From: an uncultured Treponema sp.
GTDB taxonomy: Bacteria > Spirochaetota > Spirochaetia > Treponematales > Treponemataceae
DNA length: 64,000 nt
NCBI RefSeq assembly: GCF_945873775.1
Contig: NZ_CAMCEC010000001.1
Span: 1 to 64,000 of the forward strand
Direction of reading: 5' to 3'
This document shows positions 35,568 through 43,792 of this stretch, piece after piece (within the stretch, counting starts at the first letter, position 1; every line of letters starts with the position of its first letter). The notes under the pieces are model-generated. The model was not told the origin of the DNA, made no database searches, and saw only the letters and a list, made by a program, of their open reading frames with translations. The position numbers were made by a program, and so were the translations under genes.

Positions 35568-36936
35568 AAATCAAATTTCGCTTTTAATCACGGGAATTAT
35601 AATACTTCCAACGCTGTGCATGATTCTTTTTCCGATTTACACATATTACAATTCCCCGCGAAGATTTTTAATGAAAGGCTACAAGGAAATTAGAAAAATA
35701 AACGAGGCGAATCTTTCTGAAAGCGACTGGAACCAGATTCAAAACTACATTGAAAAAATTCCGCCGGAAGTCCAGATTCTGATTTTTTACAACTCAAAAA
35801 TTATTCTTTCTACAATTCCTGAATTAAAAACAGGAAGCACGCACAATCCCAAGGAACTGTTTGATTTTGTGCAGACAACAAATTCTTCTTACGACTATCA
35901 GTTTCAGTCTTTCTTTCTTGAAAACCAGCCGAAAAAAGATGCGCGCGACGGAAGCCACAAAAACAAAGGCTTGATTATAAGCCGATTCGATGCAAAAGAA
36001 AAAAACTCGCTGAAAAGAATTCCAAAATTCATGATGCACATATTTTTTGTAGTGCTTGCTTTTGAATCATTGTCAATCACGGTGATTATTTTAATTGCAA
36101 AGTCAGTTTCAAATTCAATAGAAATAATTCAAAAGGCAACTCAAAAAATTGCAAACGGAGAGCTTGACACAAAGCTTGAAATTTCAGGCAGAAGAAACTC
36201 AAATGAAATTTTGCAGCTCACGGAAGACTTGGAGCGCATGAGAAAAGCATTAAAGGAAAATCTTGAACGCCGCTCGCGCTTTATAATGGGAATAAGCCAC
36301 GACTTGAGAACGCCAGTCGCGCTGATAAAAGGATATTCAGAAGCGGTTTCAGATGGAATTGTAAACAGCATTGACGACATAAAAAAATCGGTTTCAATAA
36401 TAAACACAAAAGCCGGCCAGCTTGAATCAATGATAAATGACTTAATCAACTATGTAAAAATGGACAACATAGAATGGAAAAAAACTTTAAGGCCTGTTGA
36501 GCTGAAATCGTTTTTAAAGGACTTTGCAGCAAACATGGAATGCGCCGCAGAACTGTATAAACGGAAAATTTCAAGTTCAATAGAAATCGATGAGCAGCAA
36601 GTTCTTATGGACAAAAACCTTTTTACGCGGGCTTTGGAAAACATCTACGGAAACGCACTGCGCTACACAAATGACGGAGATTCAATTTCACTTGAAGCAA
36701 AAAAGAATTCACTTGGAAAAACTGAAATTTCAATAAGCGACACTGGAGTTGGAATTCCAGAAGAAGACTTGGAAAAAGTTTTTGAGCTGTTCTTCCGCGC
36801 TTCAAATTCCCGGCGTGAAAACGGAATGGGCATAGGACTTTCTGTAGTCAAGTCAATTATAGACAGCCACGGCTGGAGCATAAATGTAAAATCCAAGCCG
36901 AACCAAGGAACAACATTTACAATAACACTGAACTAA
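35557..36936 (+). CDS. Membrane sensor histidine kinase
   Basis: This 459-aa partner of the upstream regulator starts at ATG 35557. TM1 (ISLLITGIIILPTLCMILFPIY, 7-28) and TM2 (FMMHIFFVVLAFESLSITVIILIA, 158-181) flank a ~130-residue periplasmic sensor with no recognised ligand domain. A HAMP linker (NSIEIIQKATQKIANGELDTKL) leads to the H-box FIMGISHDLRTPVALIKGYSE (His248). N, G1 and G2 boxes follow (ENIYGNALRYTNDG, ISDTGVGIPEED, GMGIGLSVVKSII). Its 3' end overlaps the convergent miaA 3' end by 20 bp. Confidence 0.95.
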   Translation: MKIKNQISLLITGIIILPTLCMILFPIYTYYNSPRRFLMKGYKEIRKINEANLSESDWNQIQNYIEKIPPEVQILIFYNSKIILSTIPELKTGSTHNPKELFDFVQTTNSSYDYQFQSFFLENQPKKDARDGSHKNKGLIISRFDAKEKNSLKRIPKFMMHIFFVVLAFESLSITVIILIAKSVSNSIEIIQKATQKIANGELDTKLEISGRRNSNEILQLTEDLERMRKALKENLERRSRFIMGISHDLRTPVALIKGYSEAVSDGIVNSIDDIKKSVSIINTKAGQLESMINDLINYVKMDNIEWKKTLRPVELKSFLKDFAANMECAAELYKRKISSSIEIDEQQVLMDKNLFTRALENIYGNALRYTNDGDSISLEAKKNSLGKTEISISDTGVGIPEEDLEKVFELFFRASNSRRENGMGIGLSVVKSIIDSHGWSINVKSKPNQGTTFTITLN

Positions 36937-37849
36937 GAAAGCTTGAAATTATTTTCTTTATATTTTCTTTGTCGTCAGCATCCACAATGCAAGCTTCAGG
37001 AATTCCGCGCATAAAAGTGTATTGCTTTTTTGCATAATGGTGGCTGTTGAATTTTATTTTTTCTTTTATCTGCTCCAAGGAAAGACCTTCAATAAAAAAT
37101 TCTCTGTAGCCAATGGCTTTCATCGCGGGAGAATCTTTTGTAAGCCCTGATTTTTTTAAAGCCTCAACTTCCTGCGCAAGTCCTGCTTCAAACATTTTTT
37201 CCACACGCAAATCGATGCGCCTGTAAAGTTCTTCTCTGCTCCGATTTAAAATCAGTATGCAAAATTTATACTGTTTTCTAAGTTCGCATGGAAGAGTGAA
37301 TGAACTTAAAGGCTTTCCGCATGAATAGAAAATTTCAAGGGCGCGGCAAATTCTATATTCGTCATTTATATTTATTTTTTTTGCGCTCACAGGATCTACA
37401 ATTTTAAGTTCTGCATACAGACTTTCTTTTCCTAAATCGGCAAGTTTTTGTTTTATCTGCGCTCTGATTTCAAGGCGGCTTTCTGGAGTTGACGGTGAGC
37501 CTAGCAAAAAATTTCTTATATAAAAACCAGTTCCACCAATCACCAAAGGAATTTTTTTTCTGCTCCAAATTTGCGCGCACAAAGAATCTGCGGAGTCAAG
37601 AAAGTTTCCAAGCCCAAATTGCTCCTGCGGATTTGCAACATCAATAAGATGAAAAGGAATTTCCTGCTGCTCCTCTTTTGTAGGCTTTGCAGTTCCAATA
37701 TCAAGACCTTTGTAAACCGCCTGGCTGTCCGCGCTAATGACTTCGGCTTTTCCTTTAAAAACAAAAGAACTGCTTCTGCCGAACAAGTCTTCAGCCAAAG
37801 CAGTTTTTCCGCAAGCAGTTGGTGCAAAAACAACAATTACTGGAATCAA
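36917..37849 (-). CDS. miaA: tRNA dimethylallyltransferase
   Basis: It adds a dimethylallyl group to A37 of tRNAs, making the substrate of MiaB. The 310-aa protein has a P-loop (FAPTACGKTALAEDL; the usual S/T before GKT is C), AEVISADSQAVYKGLDIGTAKPT, IGGTGFYIRNFL, the R-x-E-I-F motif YRICRALEIFYSCG, and RRIDLRVEKMFEAGLAQEV. It ends with HYAKKQYTFMR. It lies 25 bp after rpoZ, with which it is probably transcribed. Confidence 0.95.
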   Translation of the reverse strand: MIPVIVVFAPTACGKTALAEDLFGRSSSFVFKGKAEVISADSQAVYKGLDIGTAKPTKEEQQEIPFHLIDVANPQEQFGLGNFLDSADSLCAQIWSRKKIPLVIGGTGFYIRNFLLGSPSTPESRLEIRAQIKQKLADLGKESLYAELKIVDPVSAKKININDEYRICRALEIFYSCGKPLSSFTLPCELRKQYKFCILILNRSREELYRRIDLRVEKMFEAGLAQEVEALKKSGLTKDSPAMKAIGYREFFIEGLSLEQIKEKIKFNSHHYAKKQYTFMRGIPEACIVDADDKENIKKIISSFLSSVLL

Positions 37850-37874
37850 TTTTCAATCAATGCAAAAAGCAAAA

Positions 37875-38096
37875 TTAGCGTGCCGGAGCTTCAATAGCGT
37901 ATTTAACTTCGCCTGAAAAAAGCTGACGGGCTGCAAGACTTACAACTTTTCCGTCGTTATCTTCTACAAGCTCAGAAACAGCAGGATCTTCTATCATGGC
38001 AAGTTTTGCAAGCTGATATGCGCGGCGGCTAGCAGCAACAGTAATGGCGTACATTCCGCCTTTGAATTTAGCAAGTTCTTCAAGTGGAAAAATCAT
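37875..38096 (-). CDS. rpoZ: RNA polymerase omega subunit
   Basis: This 73-aa protein has the Rpb6/omega core: GGMYAITVAASRRAYQLAKLAM, followed by KVVSLAARQLFSGEVKY. The sequence matches omega in the helix that contacts beta-prime. Start is supported by GAGGGG 6 nt upstream of the ATG. It has its own strong promoter and is upstream of miaA. Confidence 0.88.
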   Translation of the reverse strand: MIFPLEELAKFKGGMYAITVAASRRAYQLAKLAMIEDPAVSELVEDNDGKVVSLAARQLFSGEVKYAIEAPAR

Positions 38097-38125
38097 AGTT
38101 TACCCCTCACAAAAAGTGAAATAAT

Positions 38126-38154
38126 TATATCAAAAAACGCAGGTGTAGTCAAAC
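38126..38154 (-). promoter_or_regulatory. Promoter of rpoZ-miaA
   Basis: On the minus strand TTGACT, a 17-bp spacer and a perfect TATAAT precede the GAGGGG ribosome site by about 17 nt. Confidence 0.78.
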
Positions 38155-38160
38155 AGAAAC

Positions 38161-38198
38161 AAAAAAAGCTGAACAGACGAGGGTTCATCTGTCCAGCT
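38161..38198 (-). terminator. Rho-independent terminator of the flbB-fliK-flgD-flgE operon
   Basis: On the minus strand AGCTGGACAGATGA pairs with TCGTCTGTTCAGCT (two G-U/mismatch positions) and seven U follow. It is about 65 nt after the flgE stop and upstream of the rpoZ promoter, so it separates the two transcription units. Confidence 0.88.
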
Positions 38199-38263
38199 AA
38201 GGTTGGGTTATGAATTAGAGGTTCTAAAGAAATTACTTTCTAAAGATTCCTAGTTCAACTAAA

Positions 38264-39655
38264 TTAGCGTTTCAAGCCTAAAACAGTTTCAAGCATTGAA
38301 TCTCCGGTTTGAATTGTCTTTGCGTTAGATTCAAATCCGCGCTGAGTTACAATCATGTCTGTGAGCTGCTCTGTAAGGTCAACGTTTGACATTTCCAAAG
38401 TTCCAGAAAGCATGCTTCCTTTTCCCTGAGTTCCGCTTTCGCCGATGTTTGCCATTCCAGAGTTGATTGATTCTGCGTAAGTGTTGTCGCCTTTTTTTTC
38501 AAGACCGCCCTGGTTTGTAAAGCTTGCCATTGCGACTTGTCCGATTGTGCGGACAGAACCATTTGAATAAACGCCTGTAATTATTCCAGACTGGTCAATC
38601 TTAAAGTTGTCAAGATAGCCGAGCTTGTAGCCGTCCTGATAGTTTGCTTTTGTTGTAGATTTTGAAGCAGCCTGAGTAATTGTGTTTTCCATTGAGCCGA
38701 TTGTTCCAAGGTTCAAGTTGAAAGTCTGGCGGTATGGATTTCCGTTCGCATCGGCATTTGAATCAGTAACTGCATAAGAAGCCTGAAGAACGATTTCGCC
38801 CTGAGGGTTAGACTGATTTCCTGCGCTGTCAATTACAGACTGAAGTTTTCCTGTGTTGTCGAAATTCAAAGTGTAAGTATTCTGCACGCCATCTGTTGTT
38901 CCAAAGCCAATTCTTGTCTGTGTAAAATCAGCATTGTCCGGGTCAACATTTACAGTAACTGTCCACTGGTTTGGATCTCCAGGAACTTTTGCAAAATTCA
39001 TCTGAACCTGATGAGCGTTTCCGTAAGTATCATAAATATCAATTTCTGTCTGCCAAGTTCCTTCAATGACCTGATCCGCAGTCGGATTGTCCGGAATTTC
39101 TGGTGTGTTCTTGTTAAGGTTGCAGAAGTATCTTACATTTTCTGTTGCTTTAGGCGGGTCTTTCTGGCCAACTGGAATCACCAAATCTGTAGGAGTTGCG
39201 GAAGAGCGCACAACCTGACGTCCGTTTACTTCTTCTGCCATCCAGCCCTGAACACGAAGTCCGTTAGCAGGATTTACAAGAGTTCCGTTTGAATCTGTTC
39301 CAAAGACACCTGCGCGTGAATAGAAAGTTTCATCTCCGTTTTTAAGAACAAAGAATCCGTTTCCCTGAATAGCAAGGTCGGTTGTGTTTCCTGTTGTCTG
39401 AAGGTTTCCCTGTGTAAAGATTGTGTCAATTGTAGCAACACTCATTCCAAGTCCGACTTCCTTAGGATTTACACCGCCCACTTCTTCTGTAGGACGTGCG
39501 GCACCGTTAATCTGCTGGCTTATCATGTCCTGAAAAGTAGCGCGGCCTTTTTTAAATCCGTAAGTGTTTACATTGGAAATGTTGTTTCCAATTACATCCA
39601 TTCTTGTCTGGTGATTCTGCAAGCCCGAAACGCCTGCATAAAGTGATCTCATCAT
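38264..39655 (-). CDS. flgE: FlgE, flagellar hook protein
   Basis: This 463-aa protein has the N-terminal rod/hook signature [37 protein letters not shown] and the matching C-terminal coiled-coil segment ([33 protein letters not shown]). Lys165 (PVGQK) and Cys178 (VRYFC) are present with the exact spacing of 13 residues. In Treponema denticola these residues form inter-subunit lysinoalanine cross-links. GAGGG precedes the ATG. Last gene of its operon. Confidence 0.97.
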   Translation of the reverse strand: MMRSLYAGVSGLQNHQTRMDVIGNNISNVNTYGFKKGRATFQDMISQQINGAARPTEEVGGVNPKEVGLGMSVATIDTIFTQGNLQTTGNTTDLAIQGNGFFVLKNGDETFYSRAGVFGTDSNGTLVNPANGLRVQGWMAEEVNGRQVVRSSATPTDLVIPVGQKDPPKATENVRYFCNLNKNTPEIPDNPTADQVIEGTWQTEIDIYDTYGNAHQVQMNFAKVPGDPNQWTVTVNVDPDNADFTQTRIGFGTTDGVQNTYTLNFDNTGKLQSVIDSAGNQSNPQGEIVLQASYAVTDSNADANGNPYRQTFNLNLGTIGSMENTITQAASKSTTKANYQDGYKLGYLDNFKIDQSGIITGVYSNGSVRTIGQVAMASFTNQGGLEKKGDNTYAESINSGMANIGESGTQGKGSMLSGTLEMSNVDLTEQLTDMIVTQRGFESNAKTIQTGDSMLETVLGLKR

Positions 39656-39702
39656 AAATTTACCCTCTTATGATTTTTTATACGAGTTCCCCCAACCTGA
39701 AC

Positions 39703-40152
39703 TCATTCTCCGTAAACTGCGGAGATTTGTTTCATGTCATAATACATATTGTTTACGCGCACCTGCGGATTCGCTCCGTAAGTTACGGCTTCAACAACTC
39801 CAGTTGTCTTTGTGTCGCCAAGCGTAATGTCAACAGTTTTTCCGATTGTTCCTACAGCCTGAGAAGAAACAAGCATTGAATTCATTTTGGCAAATTCCTG
39901 ATTCATGTTTGTCATCTGCTCAAGTGAACTGAACTGAGCCATCTGCGCAATGAACTGCGTGTTTTCCATAGGAGAAGTAGGATCCTGATTTGAAAGCTGA
40001 GTAATCAAAAGCTTAAGGAAATCATCCTTTCCCAAGTCGCGCTGAACTTTTCTTCCTTCAATCGTAATTGACTTGTTGAAAGAATCTACCTGCATATTCA
40101 GCTTTGCCATTTCCTGATCGCTAAGCCTTGTATTCAACTGAATTCCGTCCAT
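39703..40152 (-). CDS. flgD: FlgD, hook-cap (hook assembly scaffold) protein
   Basis: This 149-aa protein has the conserved N-terminal region LGKDDFLKLLITQLSNQDPTSPMENTQFIAQMAQFSSLEQMTNMNQEFAKM. The C-terminus is short compared with enteric FlgD (~230 aa), lacking most of the Tudor/fibronectin part and ending in a small beta domain (VNNMYYDMKQISAVYGE). Spirochaete FlgD is known to be short. It lies between fliK and flgE. Confidence 0.93.
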   Translation of the reverse strand: MDGIQLNTRLSDQEMAKLNMQVDSFNKSITIEGRKVQRDLGKDDFLKLLITQLSNQDPTSPMENTQFIAQMAQFSSLEQMTNMNQEFAKMNSMLVSSQAVGTIGKTVDITLGDTKTTGVVEAVTYGANPQVRVNNMYYDMKQISAVYGE

Positions 40153-40161
40153 CTTTTACTC

Positions 40162-41550
40162 CTATGCAACAACGCTGATTTTTCTGTCAGAATCCGCGCT
40201 ATATGCAGCTTGCGAAGAAGCCGCTCCTGAAATCTCAGCGGAAGACGCATAATCACCGTAAACTTTGTTAGAAAAGAACTGTTCGCTGCTCTGCTGCCGT
40301 TCTCCCTGCGCAAATGAGCCGGAAGATGTGTCGGCATAGCTAAGACTTAAATTTGCATTTTCAAATCCGCTGTTTTGAAAAGCCTGCTTTAAAGTCTCCA
40401 TATTTTGTTTAAAAGCTTCGAAAGCTTCCTTGCTGTTTACTGTAATCTGCCCTGTAATCACATTATCGGAAAGATGAAGATTTATTTTAACATTTCCTAA
40501 ATTTTCTGGCTTTAAAATCATATTTATTGAGCCGGAATTGTTGTCTTGCAAAACAATGTTTCCAGCGCGGACAAAATCAGGCGCATTAAACTGAATCTGC
40601 TGTGAAAGCATCTGCTGAAAAGTAGATCCGGAAGCTCCTGCGCTCTGGTTATTTGAAGAAAGAATATTCTGCTTTGCAGTTTCAGAAAGTGAAAGCGAAA
40701 GATTCAAGCTGTTGTCTTGCTCTGAATAGTCAGATTTCATTTCAGATTTAAAGTCAGCGATTTTCTGCTCAACGGAACGCTCGTCTGTAACTGTAAAAAT
40801 ATTTTCAAAAAGAGACGGAACTTCTTTTGCGCCATTTTCATCAGAAGAAGAAAGTTCAAGCTTGAAAAAATCAGGTTTCTTTTCGCCGGATTCTGAAGAA
40901 AGCGCAAGCTGTGCAAACTCTGCGGAATTCTGCAAAGCTGCAATTTCATCTGGAACAGACTGCGAAGATTCAAGTTTCAGACTTGCTTCAACACTAGAAA
41001 AATGCTCAGTAAATTTTGTGTTTTCTAAAAACTTTTCAGGCTCGTCAACAGAAAGATTCTGCGCAGCCTGCAAATTCTGCATTTCATTTAATGGAAGAAA
41101 AAAACTACTTTCAGCTGAAAAATCATCAGTTTTGTTTTCCAATGAAAAATCTTCAGAACGCAAAAATGCAAGCTGCTCGCTAGAAGGCAAAGTTTCAGAA
41201 ATAGAATCAGAAGAAAGTTCATTTTGAAAATCCAAGTTAACACAAGATTCTGCCTGAACAGAAGGCTCTTCTTGAACAACCGCAAACGAAGCAAAAACAG
41301 AAGAAGAATTCTGCATTTCTGCGCTGGCTTTTTCTTCTACGGACTTTGCAGCCGGCTCATCAGAAGTCTTTGAAACTTTTTGAACTTTTTCTTTGGAAGG
41401 AGAATTGTCTGCCCGTTCTTTTCTTGAAGCGGATTCCACCATTTCTTTAAATGACGGCTCTCTGTCTTCAGATTTTGCAGTCGGAATTTTCTTTACAGAA
41501 ACATCGCGTTCCTGCTGTGGATTTACAATCTGTAAACTTAATGCCTGCAT
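40162..41550 (-). CDS. fliK: FliK-type hook-length control protein
   Basis: This 462-aa protein begins MQALSLQIVN at ATG 41550, with GGAGG 6 nt upstream; the ORF track start is 13 codons too early. A long Ser/Glu/Phe-rich, presumably extended region (to ~330) precedes the compact C-terminal FliK core: IVLQDNNSGSINMILKPENLGNVKINLHLSDNVITGQITVNSKEAFEAFKQNMETLKQAFQNSGFENANLSLSY. This matches the hook-length domain that contacts FlhB. Position before flgD and flgE agrees; in T. pallidum the homologue is called tap1. Confidence 0.88.
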   Translation of the reverse strand: MQALSLQIVNPQQERDVSVKKIPTAKSEDREPSFKEMVESASRKERADNSPSKEKVQKVSKTSDEPAAKSVEEKASAEMQNSSSVFASFAVVQEEPSVQAESCVNLDFQNELSSDSISETLPSSEQLAFLRSEDFSLENKTDDFSAESSFFLPLNEMQNLQAAQNLSVDEPEKFLENTKFTEHFSSVEASLKLESSQSVPDEIAALQNSAEFAQLALSSESGEKKPDFFKLELSSSDENGAKEVPSLFENIFTVTDERSVEQKIADFKSEMKSDYSEQDNSLNLSLSLSETAKQNILSSNNQSAGASGSTFQQMLSQQIQFNAPDFVRAGNIVLQDNNSGSINMILKPENLGNVKINLHLSDNVITGQITVNSKEAFEAFKQNMETLKQAFQNSGFENANLSLSYADTSSGSFAQGERQQSSEQFFSNKVYGDYASSAEISGAASSQAAYSADSDRKISVVA

Positions 41551-41604
41551 GGGCAACCTCCGGATTCTATAAACACCGGCGCGCCGCATTGACAGGCAAT
41601 CTTG

Positions 41605-42237
41605 CTAATTTATTGAAAGCGGTTTATTTGCCATCTTGCGTGAAATTTCAGCAGCACGTTCGCTAGGCATTAAGGAAAGCCAATATGCGACTGTAGAAGA
41701 TTCACCAGAAGCAGCGGCAATCTCATCGGCACGGCGCAGAACATCAATTACGTCCTGATCATCCATTTCAACAAGAATTCCAACTGCGCTTTTTGGCGGC
41801 ATACCGTTCAAATTAGCAACAATTTGCTCGATGTTTACACTTCTATCATCGTACTTTTTTACTAAATTATTAAATGTTTTTTCGCGTTCAGCCTGAGTTT
41901 TTTCTTTGTCTTCAAGTTCCTGCGCAACCTGGGCATTTGCATCCTCGCGTTCCTTTACTTCCGCCTCTCTTTTTGAAAGCTCCTGCGAACGAATATCAAG
42001 CGCCTCAAGTCTTTTTGCAAAACGGTCGTTGTCAAGGTCAGCCTCAACAAGTTCTTTTGAAGATGAAGCTGAAACAGAAGTCTGCGGAGAAAGCCCGGCT
42101 AATTTAAACAAAGGTGCAAAAGCTCTCTTAGCCTGAATTATTCCCAGATAGTCAAACCAAAGAAGTCCGAACAAAACAAGAACTACAATAAGAATGATGA
42201 GGAGAATTGATTTTCCTAAAACTTTAGCGTTTGACAT
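41605..42237 (-). CDS. flbB: FlbB, spirochaete flagellar collar protein
   Basis: This 210-aa protein has one N-terminal membrane helix (ILLIILIVVLVLFGLLWFDYL), a long coiled coil (RLEALDIRSQELSKREAEVKEREDANAQVAQELEDKEKTQAEREKTF) and a C-terminal MgtE-N-like helical domain (LNGMPPKSAVGILVEMDDQDVIDVLRRAD ... YWLSLMPSERAAEI). This matches FlbB, part of the collar that surrounds the periplasmic flagellar motor in Borrelia and needed for motor assembly. Here it is the first gene of the fliK-flgD-flgE operon. Confidence 0.87.
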   Translation of the reverse strand: MSNAKVLGKSILLIILIVVLVLFGLLWFDYLGIIQAKRAFAPLFKLAGLSPQTSVSASSSKELVEADLDNDRFAKRLEALDIRSQELSKREAEVKEREDANAQVAQELEDKEKTQAEREKTFNNLVKKYDDRSVNIEQIVANLNGMPPKSAVGILVEMDDQDVIDVLRRADEIAAASGESSTVAYWLSLMPSERAAEISRKMANKPLSIN

Positions 42238-42253
42238 ATATTGCTCCAGTTGA

Positions 42254-42281
42254 TTATCGGACTTTTTTTAGAAAAACCTAA
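42254..42281 (-). promoter_or_regulatory. Candidate sigma-28-like promoter of flbB
   Basis: On the minus strand TTAGGTTT and TCCGATAA are separated by 12 bp, close to the FliA consensus (TAAAGTTT-N11-GCCGATAA). It ends 16 nt before the flbB ATG. The same TCCGATAAT also occurs in a palindromic repeat near 61.7 kb, so it may be coincidental. Confidence 0.4.
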
Positions 42282-42341
42282 GAAAAACCACGCCCAAAAG
42301 AAACAGAGGAAAAGTTTAAAAGCTTTCCCCCATAAATTTCA

Positions 42342-43631
42342 TTAGAGAAGACCGCCAATCGCAGTGCCAAGAGTAATGTCGTTTTCACGGCTGATTACAT
42401 CAAAGTAAAGTCCGCGTTCTTTTACAAGAAGCTCTTCAAGATAACCAAGAACACGCTGGCGAACTTTATAAGTCTTAAAGAATGAAGTTCCGTTGCAAAG
42501 AATGCACACAGGCTTATCAGCAGTCTTGCCTTCCCCGCTTTTTATTACACAGGCAGACAAAATTGCGGCGGCCATTCTAGCGCAGCGTTCTACAAGAGCG
42601 TCAAGAAGCTGGAACAAAACATCGTAATCATCTTCTTTTGCGCATTCAGCCATAATTGAGCCAAGTTTTGAATTTGTTGAATATGGCGCATGAAGGAACG
42701 AATCCATTTCAATTTGAGTAAGAGAATCAAGCTTGGAAAGTTTTTCTGAAAGTTTTTCTGTAAAAAGATTTTCTTTGCCGGCAGTTGTTACAGCTTCAAA
42801 AGCAATCGGTCCCATATATGCGCCTGAGCAAAGTTTTTCCATAATGCCGATTCCAGGCTTTTCACTTTTTTTATCAAATGAAATATCAAAGTCGCTTCTT
42901 GCAACCTTGTCAAATTTTCCAGACTCGCAGTTTATAATCTGTGTCTTTAAATTTTTGTATTCTGGAGCTGCAGTCTGAATATACGCAGAATTCATTCCAG
43001 TTCCAAGGATGAATCCAACATAAGAAGAATATTTCATTCCTTCATCCGGGTCGGCGGCACCAGCAAGCAAGGCGGAAACCGTGTCATTCAGCATTGAAAC
43101 ATGAAGCTTGTTTTTCCAGCCGTGCTCTTTCAATGCTTTTTCAAGTTCTTTTCCGATATGGGAACCTTCAACTTCAGGAGCTTTTACTTCTTTTGTAAAA
43201 TTAATGAGAACACCGTCTCCGTCTTCCTGAATATCAACCGGGTAAGAAAAGCAAAATCCAATGCTAGAAGACTTATCCTTTAAATGCTCAAGGTTTGATG
43301 CAATCTGATCAAAGAATTCTTTTTTAGAAAGCTCGCGGTCAACGCCAGGCATTCTTGTTTTTTCCATAAAATCAATTGAAGGATTTCCGTTTGAATCAAA
43401 AGTTACAAGGCAAGAACGGAAATTTGTTCCGCCGGCATCAATTACAATGACACTTTTTCCAGCTGTAGCCTGAGACGGAGGATTCGCATAAGTTCTAATC
43501 ATATCCTCGCCAGAAGGACGGCCGCTCAATCCTTCATTCATATCAAAAAGCATGGCTTCAACAACTGAATTAATGTCCTGATGGATGCTGAAATTGTGTC
43601 TGCCCAAAAAGGCTGCAACTTTCCGGTTCAT
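42342..43631 (-). CDS. Hexokinase family sugar kinase
   Basis: It phosphorylates a hexose, probably glucose, using ATP. This 429-aa protein has the phosphate-1 motif VIVIDAGGTNFRSCLV, the sugar-binding LNDTVSALLAG, and a phosphate-2/adenosine region around FILGTGMNSAYIQ and CILCNGTSFFKTY. This is the eukaryote-type hexokinase family, found also in Treponema pallidum, not the ROK or bacterial glucokinase family. AAGGAG precedes the ATG. Confidence 0.9.
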   Translation of the reverse strand: MNRKVAAFLGRHNFSIHQDINSVVEAMLFDMNEGLSGRPSGEDMIRTYANPPSQATAGKSVIVIDAGGTNFRSCLVTFDSNGNPSIDFMEKTRMPGVDRELSKKEFFDQIASNLEHLKDKSSSIGFCFSYPVDIQEDGDGVLINFTKEVKAPEVEGSHIGKELEKALKEHGWKNKLHVSMLNDTVSALLAGAADPDEGMKYSSYVGFILGTGMNSAYIQTAAPEYKNLKTQIINCESGKFDKVARSDFDISFDKKSEKPGIGIMEKLCSGAYMGPIAFEAVTTAGKENLFTEKLSEKLSKLDSLTQIEMDSFLHAPYSTNSKLGSIMAECAKEDDYDVLFQLLDALVERCARMAAAILSACVIKSGEGKTADKPVCILCNGTSFFKTYKVRQRVLGYLEELLVKERGLYFDVISRENDITLGTAIGGLL

Positions 43632-43792
43632 AAACGAACTCCTTATAAACTTGAAATTAAAAATATTGCTACTATTATAAATATAAAACTAAGAATTATC
43701 AATCTGATTTATATGTTCAAAATGGAAATTATCGTATATAATTAATAAAATAAAACTGTTGGTGCAAAAAGTAAAAGCACAAGGGGGACTCT

